Source: Hymenobacter psoromatis (GTDB lineage: Bacteria > Bacteroidota > Bacteroidia > Cytophagales > Hymenobacteraceae). From it: a DNA stretch of 64,000 bases. Below the pieces are notes generated by a model. The model ran no database searches and was not told the DNA's origin. It saw only the letters and a list, made by a program, of their open reading frames with translations. The position numbers were made by a program, and so were the translations under genes. The stretch is taken from positions 3,100,001 through 3,164,000 of the forward strand of contig CP014771.1 in the NCBI GenBank assembly GCA_001596155.1. Direction: 5' to 3'. Below are positions 35,074 to 44,506 of this stretch, one piece after another. Position 1 is the stretch's first letter. Every line of letters starts with the position of its first letter.

Positions 35074-36240
35074 ATGCAAACCGAAGCCGATTACTACGCC
35101 CTTTTTGAGGCTTACCAGCGCGGGGAGCTGGCGGCTGGCGCGCGGGCCAGCCTGGAAGCCCGGCTCGGGGCCGAGCCCCGGCTGGGCCAGCTCTACGCCG
35201 AGTACCTGGACCTGACGGGCACGCTGACCGCCTACGGCGAGCGCCGCCGCACCCGCCAGACTATCAGCAACCTGCACGAGGCCATGCTGGCCGCCGAGGC
35301 TACCCCGGTGTTTGAGGAGCGAGCGGCCGGTGGCCTCACCTACGCCGTGAATCCGCGCCTGAGCCTCTCGCGCACCGAGCAAAAGCTGCGCGAATTTTGG
35401 AGCGGGCACCGCGCCACGGTGGGCGTGGCCGCCTCGGTGGCCGTGCTGGCCGTGTTCAGCACGCTGACCGGCTTGAGCCTGTGGCACTCGGCCAATGCGC
35501 CGACGGCCAGCGGCGTGCGGGAGCTGCGGCGCGAAGTGGCCCAGATAGTGCGCAGCCAGCGCGTTCTCTCGCAGAAGGTTGCCAACCAAATGAGCGACGC
35601 CACGGCGACGCCCGTGCGCACCAACCGCTTCAGCGGCACGGGCTTCGCGCTCACTTCGGATGGCTACCTCGTGACGAGCGCCCACGTGATTAAGGGGGCC
35701 GACTCGCTGCTGGTGGAAGGCCGCGACCACCAGCGCTACCGCGCTGAAACGGTGTTTACTGATAAGAAGCACGACCTGGCCATTTTGCGCATCAAAGACC
35801 AGAGCTTCAAGACCTTTGGCCGGCTGCCCTACACCTTTAAGGCCGGGCAGGCCGACCTGGGCGAGCGTGTATTCACGCTGGGCTACCCCCGCGAAGACGT
35901 AGTGTATGGCGAGGGCGCGCTGAGCGCCCGCTCGGGCTACGATGGCGACTCGGCCTTCTACCAGGTGAGCATTCCGCTGAACCCCGGCAACTCAGGCGGA
36001 CCGTTGCTCGATGCCCAGGGCAACCTGATTGGGGTGGTGAGCAGCCGGCAGGACGACGTGCTGGGTGCCGCCTTCGCCACCAAGTCGTCGTACCTGGTGC
36101 ACCTGGTCGATTCGCTCAAAAATCACCAGCCGGAGTCGGCTTACCACCTGCCGCGCTTCAATCAGCTGCTTGGCGCGGGCCGCCCGCAGCAAATCAAGCG
36201 CCTGCAAGACTTCGTCTTCGTGGTGAAGGTGTACGAATAA
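35074..36240 (+). CDS. Membrane-anchored trypsin-like protease with anti-sigma-like N-terminus
   Basis: A 388-residue protein in three parts: an acidic/helical cytosolic region (1-110, FEAYQRGELAAGARASLEAR, recalling the start of anti-sigma proteins), one membrane helix (about 113-135), and a periplasmic S1C (HtrA-like) protease domain with His204 (TSAHVI), Asp234 (KKHDLAIL) and Ser307 (NPGNSGGP). There is no PDZ domain. Placed directly after an ECF sigma factor, it could bind the sigma factor inside and sense or process something outside. That link is inferred from position and layout. Confidence 0.83.
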   Translation: MQTEADYYALFEAYQRGELAAGARASLEARLGAEPRLGQLYAEYLDLTGTLTAYGERRRTRQTISNLHEAMLAAEATPVFEERAAGGLTYAVNPRLSLSRTEQKLREFWSGHRATVGVAASVAVLAVFSTLTGLSLWHSANAPTASGVRELRREVAQIVRSQRVLSQKVANQMSDATATPVRTNRFSGTGFALTSDGYLVTSAHVIKGADSLLVEGRDHQRYRAETVFTDKKHDLAILRIKDQSFKTFGRLPYTFKAGQADLGERVFTLGYPREDVVYGEGALSARSGYDGDSAFYQVSIPLNPGNSGGPLLDAQGNLIGVVSSRQDDVLGAAFATKSSYLVHLVDSLKNHQPESAYHLPRFNQLLGAGRPQQIKRLQDFVFVVKVYE

Positions 36241-36271
36241 GCTTTTCTCTCTTTTTTCTGCTAATACTTGA

Positions 36272-36305
36272 AAGCCTCGCCTCATTCGGCGAGGCTTTTT
36301 TGGCT
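36272..36305 (+). terminator. Intrinsic terminator
   Basis: AAGCCTCGCC and GGCGAGGCTT stem with a short loop, followed by TTTTTT, about 30 bp after the protease stop. Confidence 0.9.
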
Positions 36306-36365
36306 TCCTACCCCTGCGAAATTCAGTGGCTTCACGTGGCGAAACCCGGCGCGAAAAGCCGCCCG

Positions 36366-36373
36366 TACCTTTG
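36366..36373 (+). promoter_or_regulatory. Bacteroidota -7 box of the glycosyltransferase gene
   Basis: TACCTTTG fits TAnnTTTG and lies 6 bases before the ATG at 36380, implying an almost leaderless message. No convincing -33 TTTG was found. Confidence 0.6.
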
Positions 36374-36379
36374 CCCCGC

Positions 36380-37270
36380 ATGGGCGACTACCTCCTTTAC
36401 CAGGCCTACGGCAGCCCCGACATTCGGCACGAGGCGCTGCTGAGCATCCTGTCTTACCTGCGGCAGCCGACCGGCGCCACCGTGCTGGTATATACTGATA
36501 AGCCGGCGCACTTTCGGGCGGTGCTGGGCGAGGTAGCGGCCGTGGAATACGTGCCCATCGAGCCGGCGCAGTGGCAGGCGTGGCGCGGGGAAATTGACTT
36601 CGTGCACCGGGTCAAAATCAAGGTGTTGCAGCACGCGGCGGCGCACCACGCAGGCAATTTATTATACGCCGATACGGATACCATTTGGGTGCGGTCGCCG
36701 GCCGAAATCTTCGCGGCGCTGGGCCGGGGCGAGCACTTTATGCACGTGGCCGAAGGCCGGCTGGGCGACGGCAACCCGCTGAATCGCAAGATAAACCGCG
36801 CCCTGCGGCTGGCGCCGGGCCAAGAGGCGCTGGCGGGCGGCGTGGCCATTAGCCCCGAAACGCAGATGTATAACGCCGGCGTGCTGGGCCTGCGCAGCGC
36901 CGATGCGCCCCGGCTGGCCACGGTGCTGGCCCTCACCGAGCAGCTGTATCGCCGCTACCCCAAGCACGTGATGGAGCAGCTGGCTTTCAGCGTGGTGTGG
37001 GCGCAGGCCGGGCCGGTGCGCGAGGCCGCGCCGTGGGTGTATCACTACTGGAATTTAAAGGAAATCCGGCCGGTACTGGCGGCGCTTTTTGCCCTACCCA
37101 CCCCCCGCGGCCTGAACGAGTGGCAGGCCCGCGCCGCCCGCCTCGACGTGCCCGCCCTGGCCGAGGACAAGGCCCGGTTCCGGGCGCTGCCGGGGTGGCG
37201 GCGGGCACTGCGGCGCTGGCTGGGCCGCGGCTGGCAGCTACCCGACCTTGGACCGGAAACAGGGGAGTAG
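36380..37270 (+). CDS. Glycosyltransferase-like protein with DxD motif
   Basis: A 296-residue soluble protein of the GT-A type. NLLYADTDTIWV (DTD at 98-100) is the metal-nucleotide-sugar motif, followed by GGVAISPETQMYNAGVLGL and the acceptor-side region HYWNLKE. Sugar and acceptor unknown. The last 30 bases and stop are part of the first copy of a 140-bp tandem duplication. Confidence 0.75.
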   Translation: MGDYLLYQAYGSPDIRHEALLSILSYLRQPTGATVLVYTDKPAHFRAVLGEVAAVEYVPIEPAQWQAWRGEIDFVHRVKIKVLQHAAAHHAGNLLYADTDTIWVRSPAEIFAALGRGEHFMHVAEGRLGDGNPLNRKINRALRLAPGQEALAGGVAISPETQMYNAGVLGLRSADAPRLATVLALTEQLYRRYPKHVMEQLAFSVVWAQAGPVREAAPWVYHYWNLKEIRPVLAALFALPTPRGLNEWQARAARLDVPALAEDKARFRALPGWRRALRRWLGRGWQLPDLGPETGE

Positions 37271-37516
37271 GGCACGCGGCGCGGCGGTTGGCAGGCGAAA
37301 AAATGTCGCTGGGTTTTACGATAATAAAAATTTGTTAATCAGGCATTAAACTTTCGTCAGCGGGCCGCATCTTTAGGCTACCCGACCTTGGACCGGAAAC
37401 AGGGGAGTAGGGCACGCGGCGCGGCGGTTGGCAGGCGAAAAAATGTCGCTGGGTTTTACGATAATAAAAATTTGTTAATCAGGCATTAAACTTTCGTCAG
37501 CGGGCCGCATCTTTAG
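37237..37516. repeat. Exact 2 x 140-bp tandem duplication
   Basis: Bases 37237-37376 are repeated without visible change in 37377-37516. The unit holds the last codons and stop of the glycosyltransferase gene and the promoter region (CATCTTTAG) of the DUF1800 gene, so the second copy carries a gene fragment and a duplicated promoter. The lack of divergence means a very recent event, or an assembly artefact. Confidence 0.93.
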
Positions 37517-37537
37517 GGTACACTTGCCTCGTTGCCT

Positions 37538-39256
37538 ATGAACCGCCGAGCTTTCCTCCAGCCCCCGCCTGCCGGGCGGCGCGCGCCCGCCGCGCCGGCG
37601 CAAGCTGCCGCCCCGCTGGGCAGCGACCCGCCCGAAACTATCAGCCCCTACGCCAACAAGGCGTTGCCTCAGCGAGTTGGCCCCCTGGCTACCATGCTGG
37701 CCGCCTACACCGGCCCCTGGGGCGCCGACCAGGCCACGCATTTGCTGCGGCGCTGCCTGTTTGGGCCCACGCGCGGCGAGCTAGCGGCAGCGGCCGGCTC
37801 GTCGCTCACCACCGTGCTCAACGGGCTGCTGACCGCGCCCCCTACCCCCGCCCCGCCGCTCAACGTGAGCGCCACCGACACGACGGTGCCCATTGGGCAG
37901 ACGTGGGTGGGCCAGCCGTTTGACCAGACGCTGGAGGGCGTGCGCCGGGCGTCGCTGCGCGACTGGTGGCTGGGCCAGCAGCTGGGCCAGGGCCCGTCGC
38001 TGAGTGAGCAGATGACGCTGTTCTGGCACAACCACTTCGTGGTGGAGTTTGGCACTATCAACAGCGCGGGCTACGGCTACGAGTACGTGCGGCTGTTGCG
38101 CCAGTACGCGTTGGGCAATATTCGGCAACTAGCTAAGGACGTGACCATTAACCCGGCCATGCTGCGCTACCTCAACGGCAACCAGAGCGTGGTGGGCGCT
38201 CCTAATGAGAACTACGGCCGCGAGCTGATGGAGCTGTTTACGCTGGGCAAGGGGCCGCTCATCGGGGCCGGTAATTACACTACTTATACCGAGGCCGACG
38301 TGCAGGCTGCCGCCCGCGTGCTCACCGGTTGGCGCGATAATGCCAGCACCGTGAGCGGCTACTTCACGGCCAGCCGCCACGACGCCACCACCAAGCAGTT
38401 CAGCGCCGCTTTTAATAACGCCAAGATTGCGCCCAACGGCGCCAATGAGTACCAGGATTTGATTGACCTGATTTTCAATCAGGCTTCCACGGCGGCGTTT
38501 CTGGTGCGCAAGCTCTACCGTTGGTTTGTATACTATGTGATTGATTCGCAGGTAGAAAGCGACATTATTCAGCCCTTGGCCACGCTGCTGGTGCAGAGCA
38601 ACTACGACGTGGTGCCGGTATTGCGCACGCTTTTCAGCTCGCAGCATTTCTTCGACGCGGCCAACGTGGGCTGCCTTATCAAAAACCCGCTCGATTTCAC
38701 GGTGGGCTTATGCCGACAATTGGAGCTGGCCCTACCCCCCGCCGGCAGCCCGGTGGCGCTGTATGGCGTGTGGGACTACCTCAACAGCCTCACCTACGTG
38801 CAACAGCAGTGGCTGGGCGACCCGCCCAACGTGGCCGGCTGGGCGGCTTATTACCAGACGCCGCAGTTTCACGAGCTGTGGATAAACTCAGTGACGCTGC
38901 CGCGCCGCAACCAGACCACCGACCTGTTCATCGGCACGGGCTTCACCAGAAACAGCTTCACCTTCAAGGCCGACCTCGTGGCCTGGGTGCAGGCCCTACC
39001 CCCCGCCACGGCCCAGGACCCCAACCTGGTCATCGCCGAATTCGTGCGCCTGATGGTGCCTATCGTGCTCACGGCCAGCCAGCTGGATTTTTTGAAAAAC
39101 GCGCTCATTCCCGGCTTGCCCGACTTTGAGTGGACCAACGAGTGGAACCAGTACCTGGCCGCGTCCACCAACCCGGCCCGCCGCAACGCGGTGACGACCA
39201 AGCTGGTGGCAATGGTGAAGGCGTTGGCTGGCCTGGCTGAGTATCAGCTGAGCTAA
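37538..39256 (+). CDS. DUF1800 family protein
   Basis: A 572-residue protein starting at ATG 37538 with a Pro/Ala-rich, twin-Arg-like N-terminus (MNRRAFLQ). DUF1800 signatures present: HLLRRCLFGPTRGEL, MTLFWHNHFV, LKDVTINPAMLRYLNG-like region, NENYGRELMELFTLG, ARVLTGWR, and VAGWAAYYQTPQFHELW. Found widely beside DUF1501 genes as here; the pair is thought to be exported and may handle large substrates, but no activity is established. Confidence 0.9.
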   Translation: MNRRAFLQPPPAGRRAPAAPAQAAAPLGSDPPETISPYANKALPQRVGPLATMLAAYTGPWGADQATHLLRRCLFGPTRGELAAAAGSSLTTVLNGLLTAPPTPAPPLNVSATDTTVPIGQTWVGQPFDQTLEGVRRASLRDWWLGQQLGQGPSLSEQMTLFWHNHFVVEFGTINSAGYGYEYVRLLRQYALGNIRQLAKDVTINPAMLRYLNGNQSVVGAPNENYGRELMELFTLGKGPLIGAGNYTTYTEADVQAAARVLTGWRDNASTVSGYFTASRHDATTKQFSAAFNNAKIAPNGANEYQDLIDLIFNQASTAAFLVRKLYRWFVYYVIDSQVESDIIQPLATLLVQSNYDVVPVLRTLFSSQHFFDAANVGCLIKNPLDFTVGLCRQLELALPPAGSPVALYGVWDYLNSLTYVQQQWLGDPPNVAGWAAYYQTPQFHELWINSVTLPRRNQTTDLFIGTGFTRNSFTFKADLVAWVQALPPATAQDPNLVIAEFVRLMVPIVLTASQLDFLKNALIPGLPDFEWTNEWNQYLAASTNPARRNAVTTKLVAMVKALAGLAEYQLS

Positions 39257-39276
39257 TTGCTGATTAGCAGTCGTTT

Positions 39277-39363
39277 GTCATTGCGAGCCTGCGAAGCAAT
39301 CGCACCCGAACGATGCCCAAATGACGACGTTCGGGTGCGATTGCTTCGCAAGCTCGCAATGAC
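39277..39363. repeat. Palindromic repeat, GTCATTGCGAGC family
   Basis: GTCATTGCGAGC...CGAACG (39277-39312) pairs with its complement ending GCTCGCAATGAC at 39363, nearly perfect over about 36 bp. It separates the DUF1800 and DUF1501 genes. Confidence 0.9.
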
Positions 39364-39406
39364 GGGCGATTAACTATCGAAATTAATTACTGGCAACCAG
39401 CTACTT

Positions 39407-40984
39407 ATGAAACGGCGCAAATTTTTACAAAGCACGGGGGCCACGGTGACGGGCGCGGCGATGCTGCACGGCTTTCCCATTGGGGCTTACGGCTACTCGC
39501 CTGAGCTGGCGGCGCTCACCAATGCCACCACCGCCACCGATAAAGTGCTGGTAATCGTGCAGCTGCAAGGCGGCAACGACGGCCTGAACATGATTATCCC
39601 GGTGGACCAGTATGCGGCCCTGGCGGCGGCGCGGCCCAACATTATGCTGCCCCAGAGCCAGGTGCTGCCCCTCACGGCGGCCACGGGCATTCACCCGGCA
39701 ATGGCCACGGCCCAGCAGCTGTATAAGAACGGCCAGCTGGGCGTGGTGCAGAGCGTGGGCTACCCGACCCCCAATTTTTCACACTTTCGGGCCACCGATA
39801 TCTGGACTTCGGGCTCCAGCTCGGACGTGGTGTGGACCACCGGCTGGGGCGGGCGCTACCTCGACGGTGAGTTTCCGGGCTTCCCGACGGGCTACCCCAG
39901 CGCCCAGAACCCCGACCCGCTGGCCATCAGCATTGGCTCGGTGGTGAGCAACTGCGTGCAAGGCCCCACCGTGAACATGGGCATGGCCATTGCCAGCACC
40001 ACCAGCTTTTACCAGCTGCTGAGCGGCGGCACCGATGCGGCCCCAGCCACCCAGGCGGGCCACGAGCTGGCGTTTATCCGGCAGGTGGTGAGCCAGACGC
40101 AGGTGTACACGACCACCATTCAGGCGGCGGCGGCCAAGGCCAAAAACCTGTCGCCGCTCTACCCGGCCGCCGGCCAGAACGCGCTGGCCGACCAGCTCAA
40201 AATAGTGGCCCAACTGGTGGCCGGTGGCCTTAGCACGCGCATTTACGTGTGCCAGCTCGGCGGCTTCGACCTGCACTCCAACCAGGTGCCGACCACCGGC
40301 AGCACCACTACCGGCGCGCACGCCACGCTGCTGGGCAAGATTGCCGACGGCATCAACGCCTTCCAGGATGACCTTAAGCGCTTGGGCGTGCAGGACCGGG
40401 TGGTGGGGATGACGTTTTCGGAGTTTGGCCGGCGCATTCGGGCCAATTCGGGCTACGGCACCGACCACGGCGCGGCGGCCCCGCTGCTGGTGTTTGGCGC
40501 GCAGGCCAACCCCATCGTGCACGGCCCCAACCCGCAGCTGCCGGCCAGCGCGGGCGTGAACGACAACATTGCTATGCAGATTGACTTTCGGAGCGTGTAC
40601 ACCAGTATTCTCAAAGACTGGTTTCAGGTGCCGCAAGGCACCCTCAATCAGCTCTTTGGCCAGCCGTTTCCCTACGTGCCGGTTATCAAGCAAACGGCCC
40701 TGGCCACGGTGGCCGGCGCTACCCCGGTGGCGGGTTTCACGCTTTACCCCAACCCCGTGGCCGACCAGGCCACGGCCCTCTTCGAGAGCCAGGGGGGGGT
40801 AGTGCAGTTGGTGCTGCTCGATGGCCTGGGGCGCGAGGTGCGTCGGCTGCTCGATGGCCAGGTGCTGGGCCAGGGCCCGCAGCGAGTGCCGCTAAACGTG
40901 CGCGGACTGGCCCCCGGCGCCTACCACTGCGTGGTGAGTGAGGGCGAGCGCAGCAGCTCGCTGATGCTGGTGGTGGCCGAGTAG
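39407..40984 (+). CDS. DUF1501 protein with T9SS C-terminal sorting domain
   Basis: A 525-residue exported protein with a twin-arginine-like signal (MKRRKFLQSTG), the sulfatase-related DUF1501 core (VLVIVQLQGGNDGLNMIIP; LGGFDLHSNQ; TFSEFGRRIRANSGYGTDHG) and a C-terminal type IX secretion domain starting GFTLYPNPVADQATALF. The sorting domain implies cell-surface attachment or release. It forms a pair with the DUF1800 gene upstream. Confidence 0.92.
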   Translation: MKRRKFLQSTGATVTGAAMLHGFPIGAYGYSPELAALTNATTATDKVLVIVQLQGGNDGLNMIIPVDQYAALAAARPNIMLPQSQVLPLTAATGIHPAMATAQQLYKNGQLGVVQSVGYPTPNFSHFRATDIWTSGSSSDVVWTTGWGGRYLDGEFPGFPTGYPSAQNPDPLAISIGSVVSNCVQGPTVNMGMAIASTTSFYQLLSGGTDAAPATQAGHELAFIRQVVSQTQVYTTTIQAAAAKAKNLSPLYPAAGQNALADQLKIVAQLVAGGLSTRIYVCQLGGFDLHSNQVPTTGSTTTGAHATLLGKIADGINAFQDDLKRLGVQDRVVGMTFSEFGRRIRANSGYGTDHGAAAPLLVFGAQANPIVHGPNPQLPASAGVNDNIAMQIDFRSVYTSILKDWFQVPQGTLNQLFGQPFPYVPVIKQTALATVAGATPVAGFTLYPNPVADQATALFESQGGVVQLVLLDGLGREVRRLLDGQVLGQGPQRVPLNVRGLAPGAYHCVVSEGERSSSLMLVVAE

Positions 40985-41093
40985 AAGGCCTGGCGGAAAG
41001 CTGCACAGGAACGCCCGGCGTTTTTTTGCGTAAGAGCGGAGAGGCGGCATCCTGCCAGCCTTTCCTGCCAATTCACCCCTACTTGCTTTCCTC

Positions 41094-41330
41094 ATGGCTG
41101 ACCAGCTGCAACAAATCGAAAATATTCTGCCCGAAGACATTGCCCGCACTTTCGAAGCGGCCTTAAACGTATTTCAGGGTAAAACCGAGCACATGGATGA
41201 CCTGCTGAAAAACGGCGGCACCCTGCTGCGCAAGGCGTCCAAGAACTTCACCCCTACCCAGCTGATTCTCAGCGTAGCGGCCCTGGCCGTGGTAGCTATC
41301 GTGGTCATTAACCGCGCTTCCGAAGACTAA
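41094..41330 (+). CDS. Small tail-anchored membrane protein, 78 residues
   Basis: Soluble N-terminal helices (IENILPEDIARTFEAALNVF) and one C-terminal membrane helix (LILSVAALAVVAIVVI) ending with a short polar tail. No family recognised. It is followed at once by a 34-bp perfect palindrome. Confidence 0.75.
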   Translation: MADQLQQIENILPEDIARTFEAALNVFQGKTEHMDDLLKNGGTLLRKASKNFTPTQLILSVAALAVVAIVVINRASED

Positions 41331-41337
41331 GTGAGCT

Positions 41338-41411
41338 TTGCGGGTTGCTTTTAACCACAACAAGCCTTCCCTTGGCGGGGAAGGCTTGTTGTGGTTAAAA
41401 GCAACCCGCAA
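41338..41411. repeat. Perfect 34-bp stem palindrome
   Basis: Bases 41338-41371 are exactly complementary to 41378-41411, with a 6-base loop (TTGGCG). It begins TTGCGGGTTGCTTTTAACC. It lies between the small membrane protein and rlpA (convergent) and may act as terminator for both; its length far exceeds a normal terminator. Confidence 0.93.
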
Positions 41412-41435
41412 GTGCTATTTTCGGCGGCCGCCGTA

Positions 41436-42404
41436 TCAGCGCCGTAGGTTGGCCATTTCGGCAGGTGCGGCCGCCGAGCGAGCCAGATTGCTGGCTTCGG
41501 CCTCGTGGGCTGGCACGGGCCTCACCAGTCCCGTAATGCCCCAGAGCTGGAGGTGGCGACGCACGGTTTCGGCGGCCAGCCAATTGTCCAACTGACTTAT
41601 TACTACCTGGTTGAGCTGGCGACCAGCTAGTGTAACGGCCACTACATCGGCGGGCAGGGCTTGGTCGATGGTGAGGATGCGGGCCAGCATGATGCGGGCG
41701 GCCTCGGGAGTGGCAAAGGTGCCGGCTTGCACTTCGAAGTGCGGCGCGGCGGGGGTAGCATCCGGAGTAGCGGGCTGGTCGTTGGCCACGGCTAGGGCGG
41801 GGGCCGTGGTAGTAGTTTCGGGCAACAGGTAGGCGGTGAAGGGAGCGGCTGGGTTGGGGTCGCCTTTGCGCAGCACCGCCAGGTTATCGGGCGTATCGGT
41901 GAGGCCGAGGGGGGTAGCAGCGTCCACTACTTCGGCCACCACGGTAGCGGCCCCCGAATCGACAATGCCCAGCGGGCGGGCGGCCACTTCGGCCAAGTCA
42001 ATAATGCGGTCGTGGCGGAAAGGTCCGCGGTCCGTCACGCGCACCACCACGGTAGCGCCAGTGTTGAGGTTCGTCACGCGCAACCGGGTGCCGAAGGGCA
42101 GCGTTTTGTGAGCGCACGTGTATTTGAAGCGGTTGAAGCGTTCGCCGCTAGTCGTTTTCATACCCTGAAAACGCTTGCCATACCACGAGGCGCGGCCCCG
42201 CAACACGGTAGCGTAGCCCTCGCGGGCCATTGGAATAATTGTGGGCAGCATCCGGGCAAGGTGGATGTGCCGACGCAAATGCTTGTGGCGCAGCGCGTGG
42301 GTGCGGGCGGCAGCCGGTGATACTAGCCCAGCTCCTAGCAGCAGCCAGCAAAAGCAATGGAGTAGAAAAGCAGCAGAAAGAAAGGTTGGTCGCGTAAGCG
42401 TCAT
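41436..42404 (-). CDS. rlpA: RlpA-type septal ring lipoprotein/transglycosylase homologue with SPOR domain
   Basis: A 322-residue exported protein. After a signal peptide (to about residue 33), the double-psi beta-barrel region reads GRASWYGKRFQGMKTTSGERF, NTGATVVVRVTDRGPF and DLAEVAARPLGIV, the RlpA core. The C-terminal 80 residues are a SPOR-like domain (FEVQAGTFATPEAARIML) for peptidoglycan lacking stem peptides. The signal does not have an obvious lipobox. A Pro/Ala/Thr linker joins the two. Confidence 0.88.
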   Translation of the reverse strand: MTLTRPTFLSAAFLLHCFCWLLLGAGLVSPAAARTHALRHKHLRRHIHLARMLPTIIPMAREGYATVLRGRASWYGKRFQGMKTTSGERFNRFKYTCAHKTLPFGTRLRVTNLNTGATVVVRVTDRGPFRHDRIIDLAEVAARPLGIVDSGAATVVAEVVDAATPLGLTDTPDNLAVLRKGDPNPAAPFTAYLLPETTTTAPALAVANDQPATPDATPAAPHFEVQAGTFATPEAARIMLARILTIDQALPADVVAVTLAGRQLNQVVISQLDNWLAAETVRRHLQLWGITGLVRPVPAHEAEASNLARSAAAPAEMANLRR

Positions 42405-42750
42405 GCGCCTTGATGGATAGTGAGCTAACCGAATGTAGGGCGCGCCTCCATAAAACAGCTACCCACCCCTTGCTAAGTAGCTTAACATTATTTTTTAATT
42501 GTACTTTTTGAATAAAATTTGCATTTGATTTGGTTACGTCGAGCAGACCCAAACCCTAATTGTGTTTAGTGAAGGCACTTTACGCCTAGATTTTGTACTT
42601 TCTCAATACAAGTGGGAAAATACGATTATCCGACGGGTGTAAAATTTGGGCTTAAAGCTTTGGTTTAAGCTAAAGGAGTGCTTGCAGCAATGCTAAATCC
42701 GTTGTACATTACTGCGCCCGCAAGTTCGTCCGCCGCCGTACCTTCGCCGC
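42405..42750. other. AT-rich gap between divergent rlpA and DUF72 genes
   Basis: 346 bp with no coding pattern. Contains a small palindrome, GCTTAAAGC... TTTAAGC (about 42650-42670), and TACCTTCG shortly before 42751, one base off a -7 box, probably the DUF72 promoter. Confidence 0.4.
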
Positions 42751-43659
42751 ATGGATTTTGGCCGCCTGCCCGACCTGCGCTACGTTGACTTTCGCCTGCC
42801 CCCCGACCACCCCGACACCGCGCGGGTGCTGGCCCGCGCCCCGGCCCCTACCCCCCCCGCGCTGTACGTAGGCTGCCCCATCTGGACCAATAAGGAATGG
42901 TTGGGCACCTACTTTCCGCAGGGCGCGAAAGAGCCTGATTTTCTGAAGTACTACGCCCAGCAATTCAACTCCATCGAGCTGAATACCACGCATTACCGCA
43001 TCCCCGACGCGCCTACCGGCCGGCGCTGGCGCGAGGCCGTGGGGCCAAATTTCAAGTTCTGCCCCAAGCTGCCGCGCAGCATCAGCCACGAGCGCGAGCT
43101 GTATAATACCGATGCCCTTACGTTGAGCTTTACCCGCGCTGTGCAGGAGCTGGGCGATAACCTGGGCACCTGCTTTCTGCAGCTGCCACCTCACTTCGGC
43201 CCCGAAAACCTACCCCGCCTGGAGCGCTTCCTGCTCGACTGGCCCCCAGAGGTACCCCTGGCCGTGGAGCTGCGCCACCCGCGCTGGTTCGCGGATAAAG
43301 CCCTGGCCGATACGATTTTCGCTACGCTCGAAGCGCTGAATAAAACGCTGGTTATCACCGACGTGGCCGGCCGGCGCGACGTGCTGGTCCAGCGCCTCAC
43401 TACCCCCACCGCCTTCCTTCGCCTCAACGGGCACGGCCTCATCCCGAGCGACTACGCCCGCGCCGATGCCTGGGCCGAGCGCCTGGCCGCGTGGTACGCC
43501 CAGGGCCTGCACACGGCGTATGTGTTTATCCATCAGAAAGATGTGCGCCACGCCCCCGTCTGGGCCCAGCATTTCCTGGCCCGTATGCGCGAGCTGACGG
43601 GCATCGTGGTGGTGCCACCAAAACTGATTCCCCAGCAGGTGCAAGGCAGCCTGTTTTGA
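42751..43659 (+). CDS. DUF72 (YecE-like) protein
   Basis: A 302-residue TIM-barrel-type protein with YVGCPIWTNKEWLGTYFP, FNSIELNTTHYRIP, KFCPKLPRSISH, AVELRHPRWF and TAYVFIHQKD, the whole DUF72 signature. Function of the family is unknown. The first 30 residues precede the family's normal start. Confidence 0.9.
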   Translation: MDFGRLPDLRYVDFRLPPDHPDTARVLARAPAPTPPALYVGCPIWTNKEWLGTYFPQGAKEPDFLKYYAQQFNSIELNTTHYRIPDAPTGRRWREAVGPNFKFCPKLPRSISHERELYNTDALTLSFTRAVQELGDNLGTCFLQLPPHFGPENLPRLERFLLDWPPEVPLAVELRHPRWFADKALADTIFATLEALNKTLVITDVAGRRDVLVQRLTTPTAFLRLNGHGLIPSDYARADAWAERLAAWYAQGLHTAYVFIHQKDVRHAPVWAQHFLARMRELTGIVVVPPKLIPQQVQGSLF

Positions 43660-43730
43660 GAGCAATGCCCAGTTGGCTATAAACAGTGAGCAATTCCGAT
43701 TTAACTGTTCATAGCTAACGGGTCACTGCC

Positions 43731-44417
43731 TTACAGAATACCGGCTACGCCGTTAATAACCAGCGCCACCAGGGCCGTATTGAAGACGAAAGAGATGAGG
43801 CCGTGCAGCAGCGCCAGCCGGCGGATATTGCGCCCACTGATACTAACGTCAGCGGTTTGAGCCGTCATCCCGACCACGAAGGAGAAGTAGGCCATGTCGA
43901 GATAATCGGGTTCTGCTACTTTGCCGGGGAAGTCGAGGCCACCCACGTCGTTGCCATCGGGGCCGGCGTCGTAATACATGTGGGCGTAGCGTAGCGTGAA
44001 CACCGTATGCACCAGCAGCCAGGAGCCCGCTACCGCTACGCCGCTCAGGGCAATGTGCCGGGTGAGCATAGCCGGGCTCAGGTCGTGCGTGGTGCTGAGC
44101 AGCAATACCACGGCCAGCAGGCTGGCCGCCGCCGCCACCAGCACAAACACGAAGCTCAGCAGCCGACTCAAATCCTCTTTGGCCGCGATGACCCGGATGC
44201 GGTTGGCATCGGCCGTATTCATGCCTATCCAAATGAGCGTTAGCGAGGTAGTGGTAAACGCATCCCAGCCGATAATGAGGCGAATGAGCACCGAATAGTG
44301 GGCCGGACTCAGCGCCCAGGCTCCTACCCCGACCACTACCCCGGCTGCTAAGCGCAACGTGGCCGGCAAATGACCCACGCGATGCCACAGCGAGGGCGAA
44401 ACAGTATTTTTTTCCAC
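43731..44417 (-). CDS. DUF1345 integral membrane protein
   Basis: A 228-residue protein with five hydrophobic segments (about 22-40, 45-62, 88-110, 128-145, 200-222). The DUF1345 signatures [13 protein letters not shown] and [29 protein letters not shown] ([18 protein letters not shown]) are clear. Role unknown. Divergent from the pncB gene with 89 bp between starts. Confidence 0.88.
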   Translation of the reverse strand: MEKNTVSPSLWHRVGHLPATLRLAAGVVVGVGAWALSPAHYSVLIRLIIGWDAFTTTSLTLIWIGMNTADANRIRVIAAKEDLSRLLSFVFVLVAAAASLLAVVLLLSTTHDLSPAMLTRHIALSGVAVAGSWLLVHTVFTLRYAHMYYDAGPDGNDVGGLDFPGKVAEPDYLDMAYFSFVVGMTAQTADVSISGRNIRRLALLHGLISFVFNTALVALVINGVAGIL

Positions 44418-44506
44418 GCCTCAAAGTAACGCCCGCGGCCGCGCTCGGCCGTTCGGTGCCGACCAACGCACCCGGCAGTTTCGCTATTTATTCCGTGCTT
44501 TGCCCC

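Noticed and set aside
41163..41595. Two mirror-image frames reading MRVAFNHNKPS out of the palindrome at 41338-41411
   Set aside because: They begin identically because the palindrome is read from both strands; the rest is antisense to real genes.
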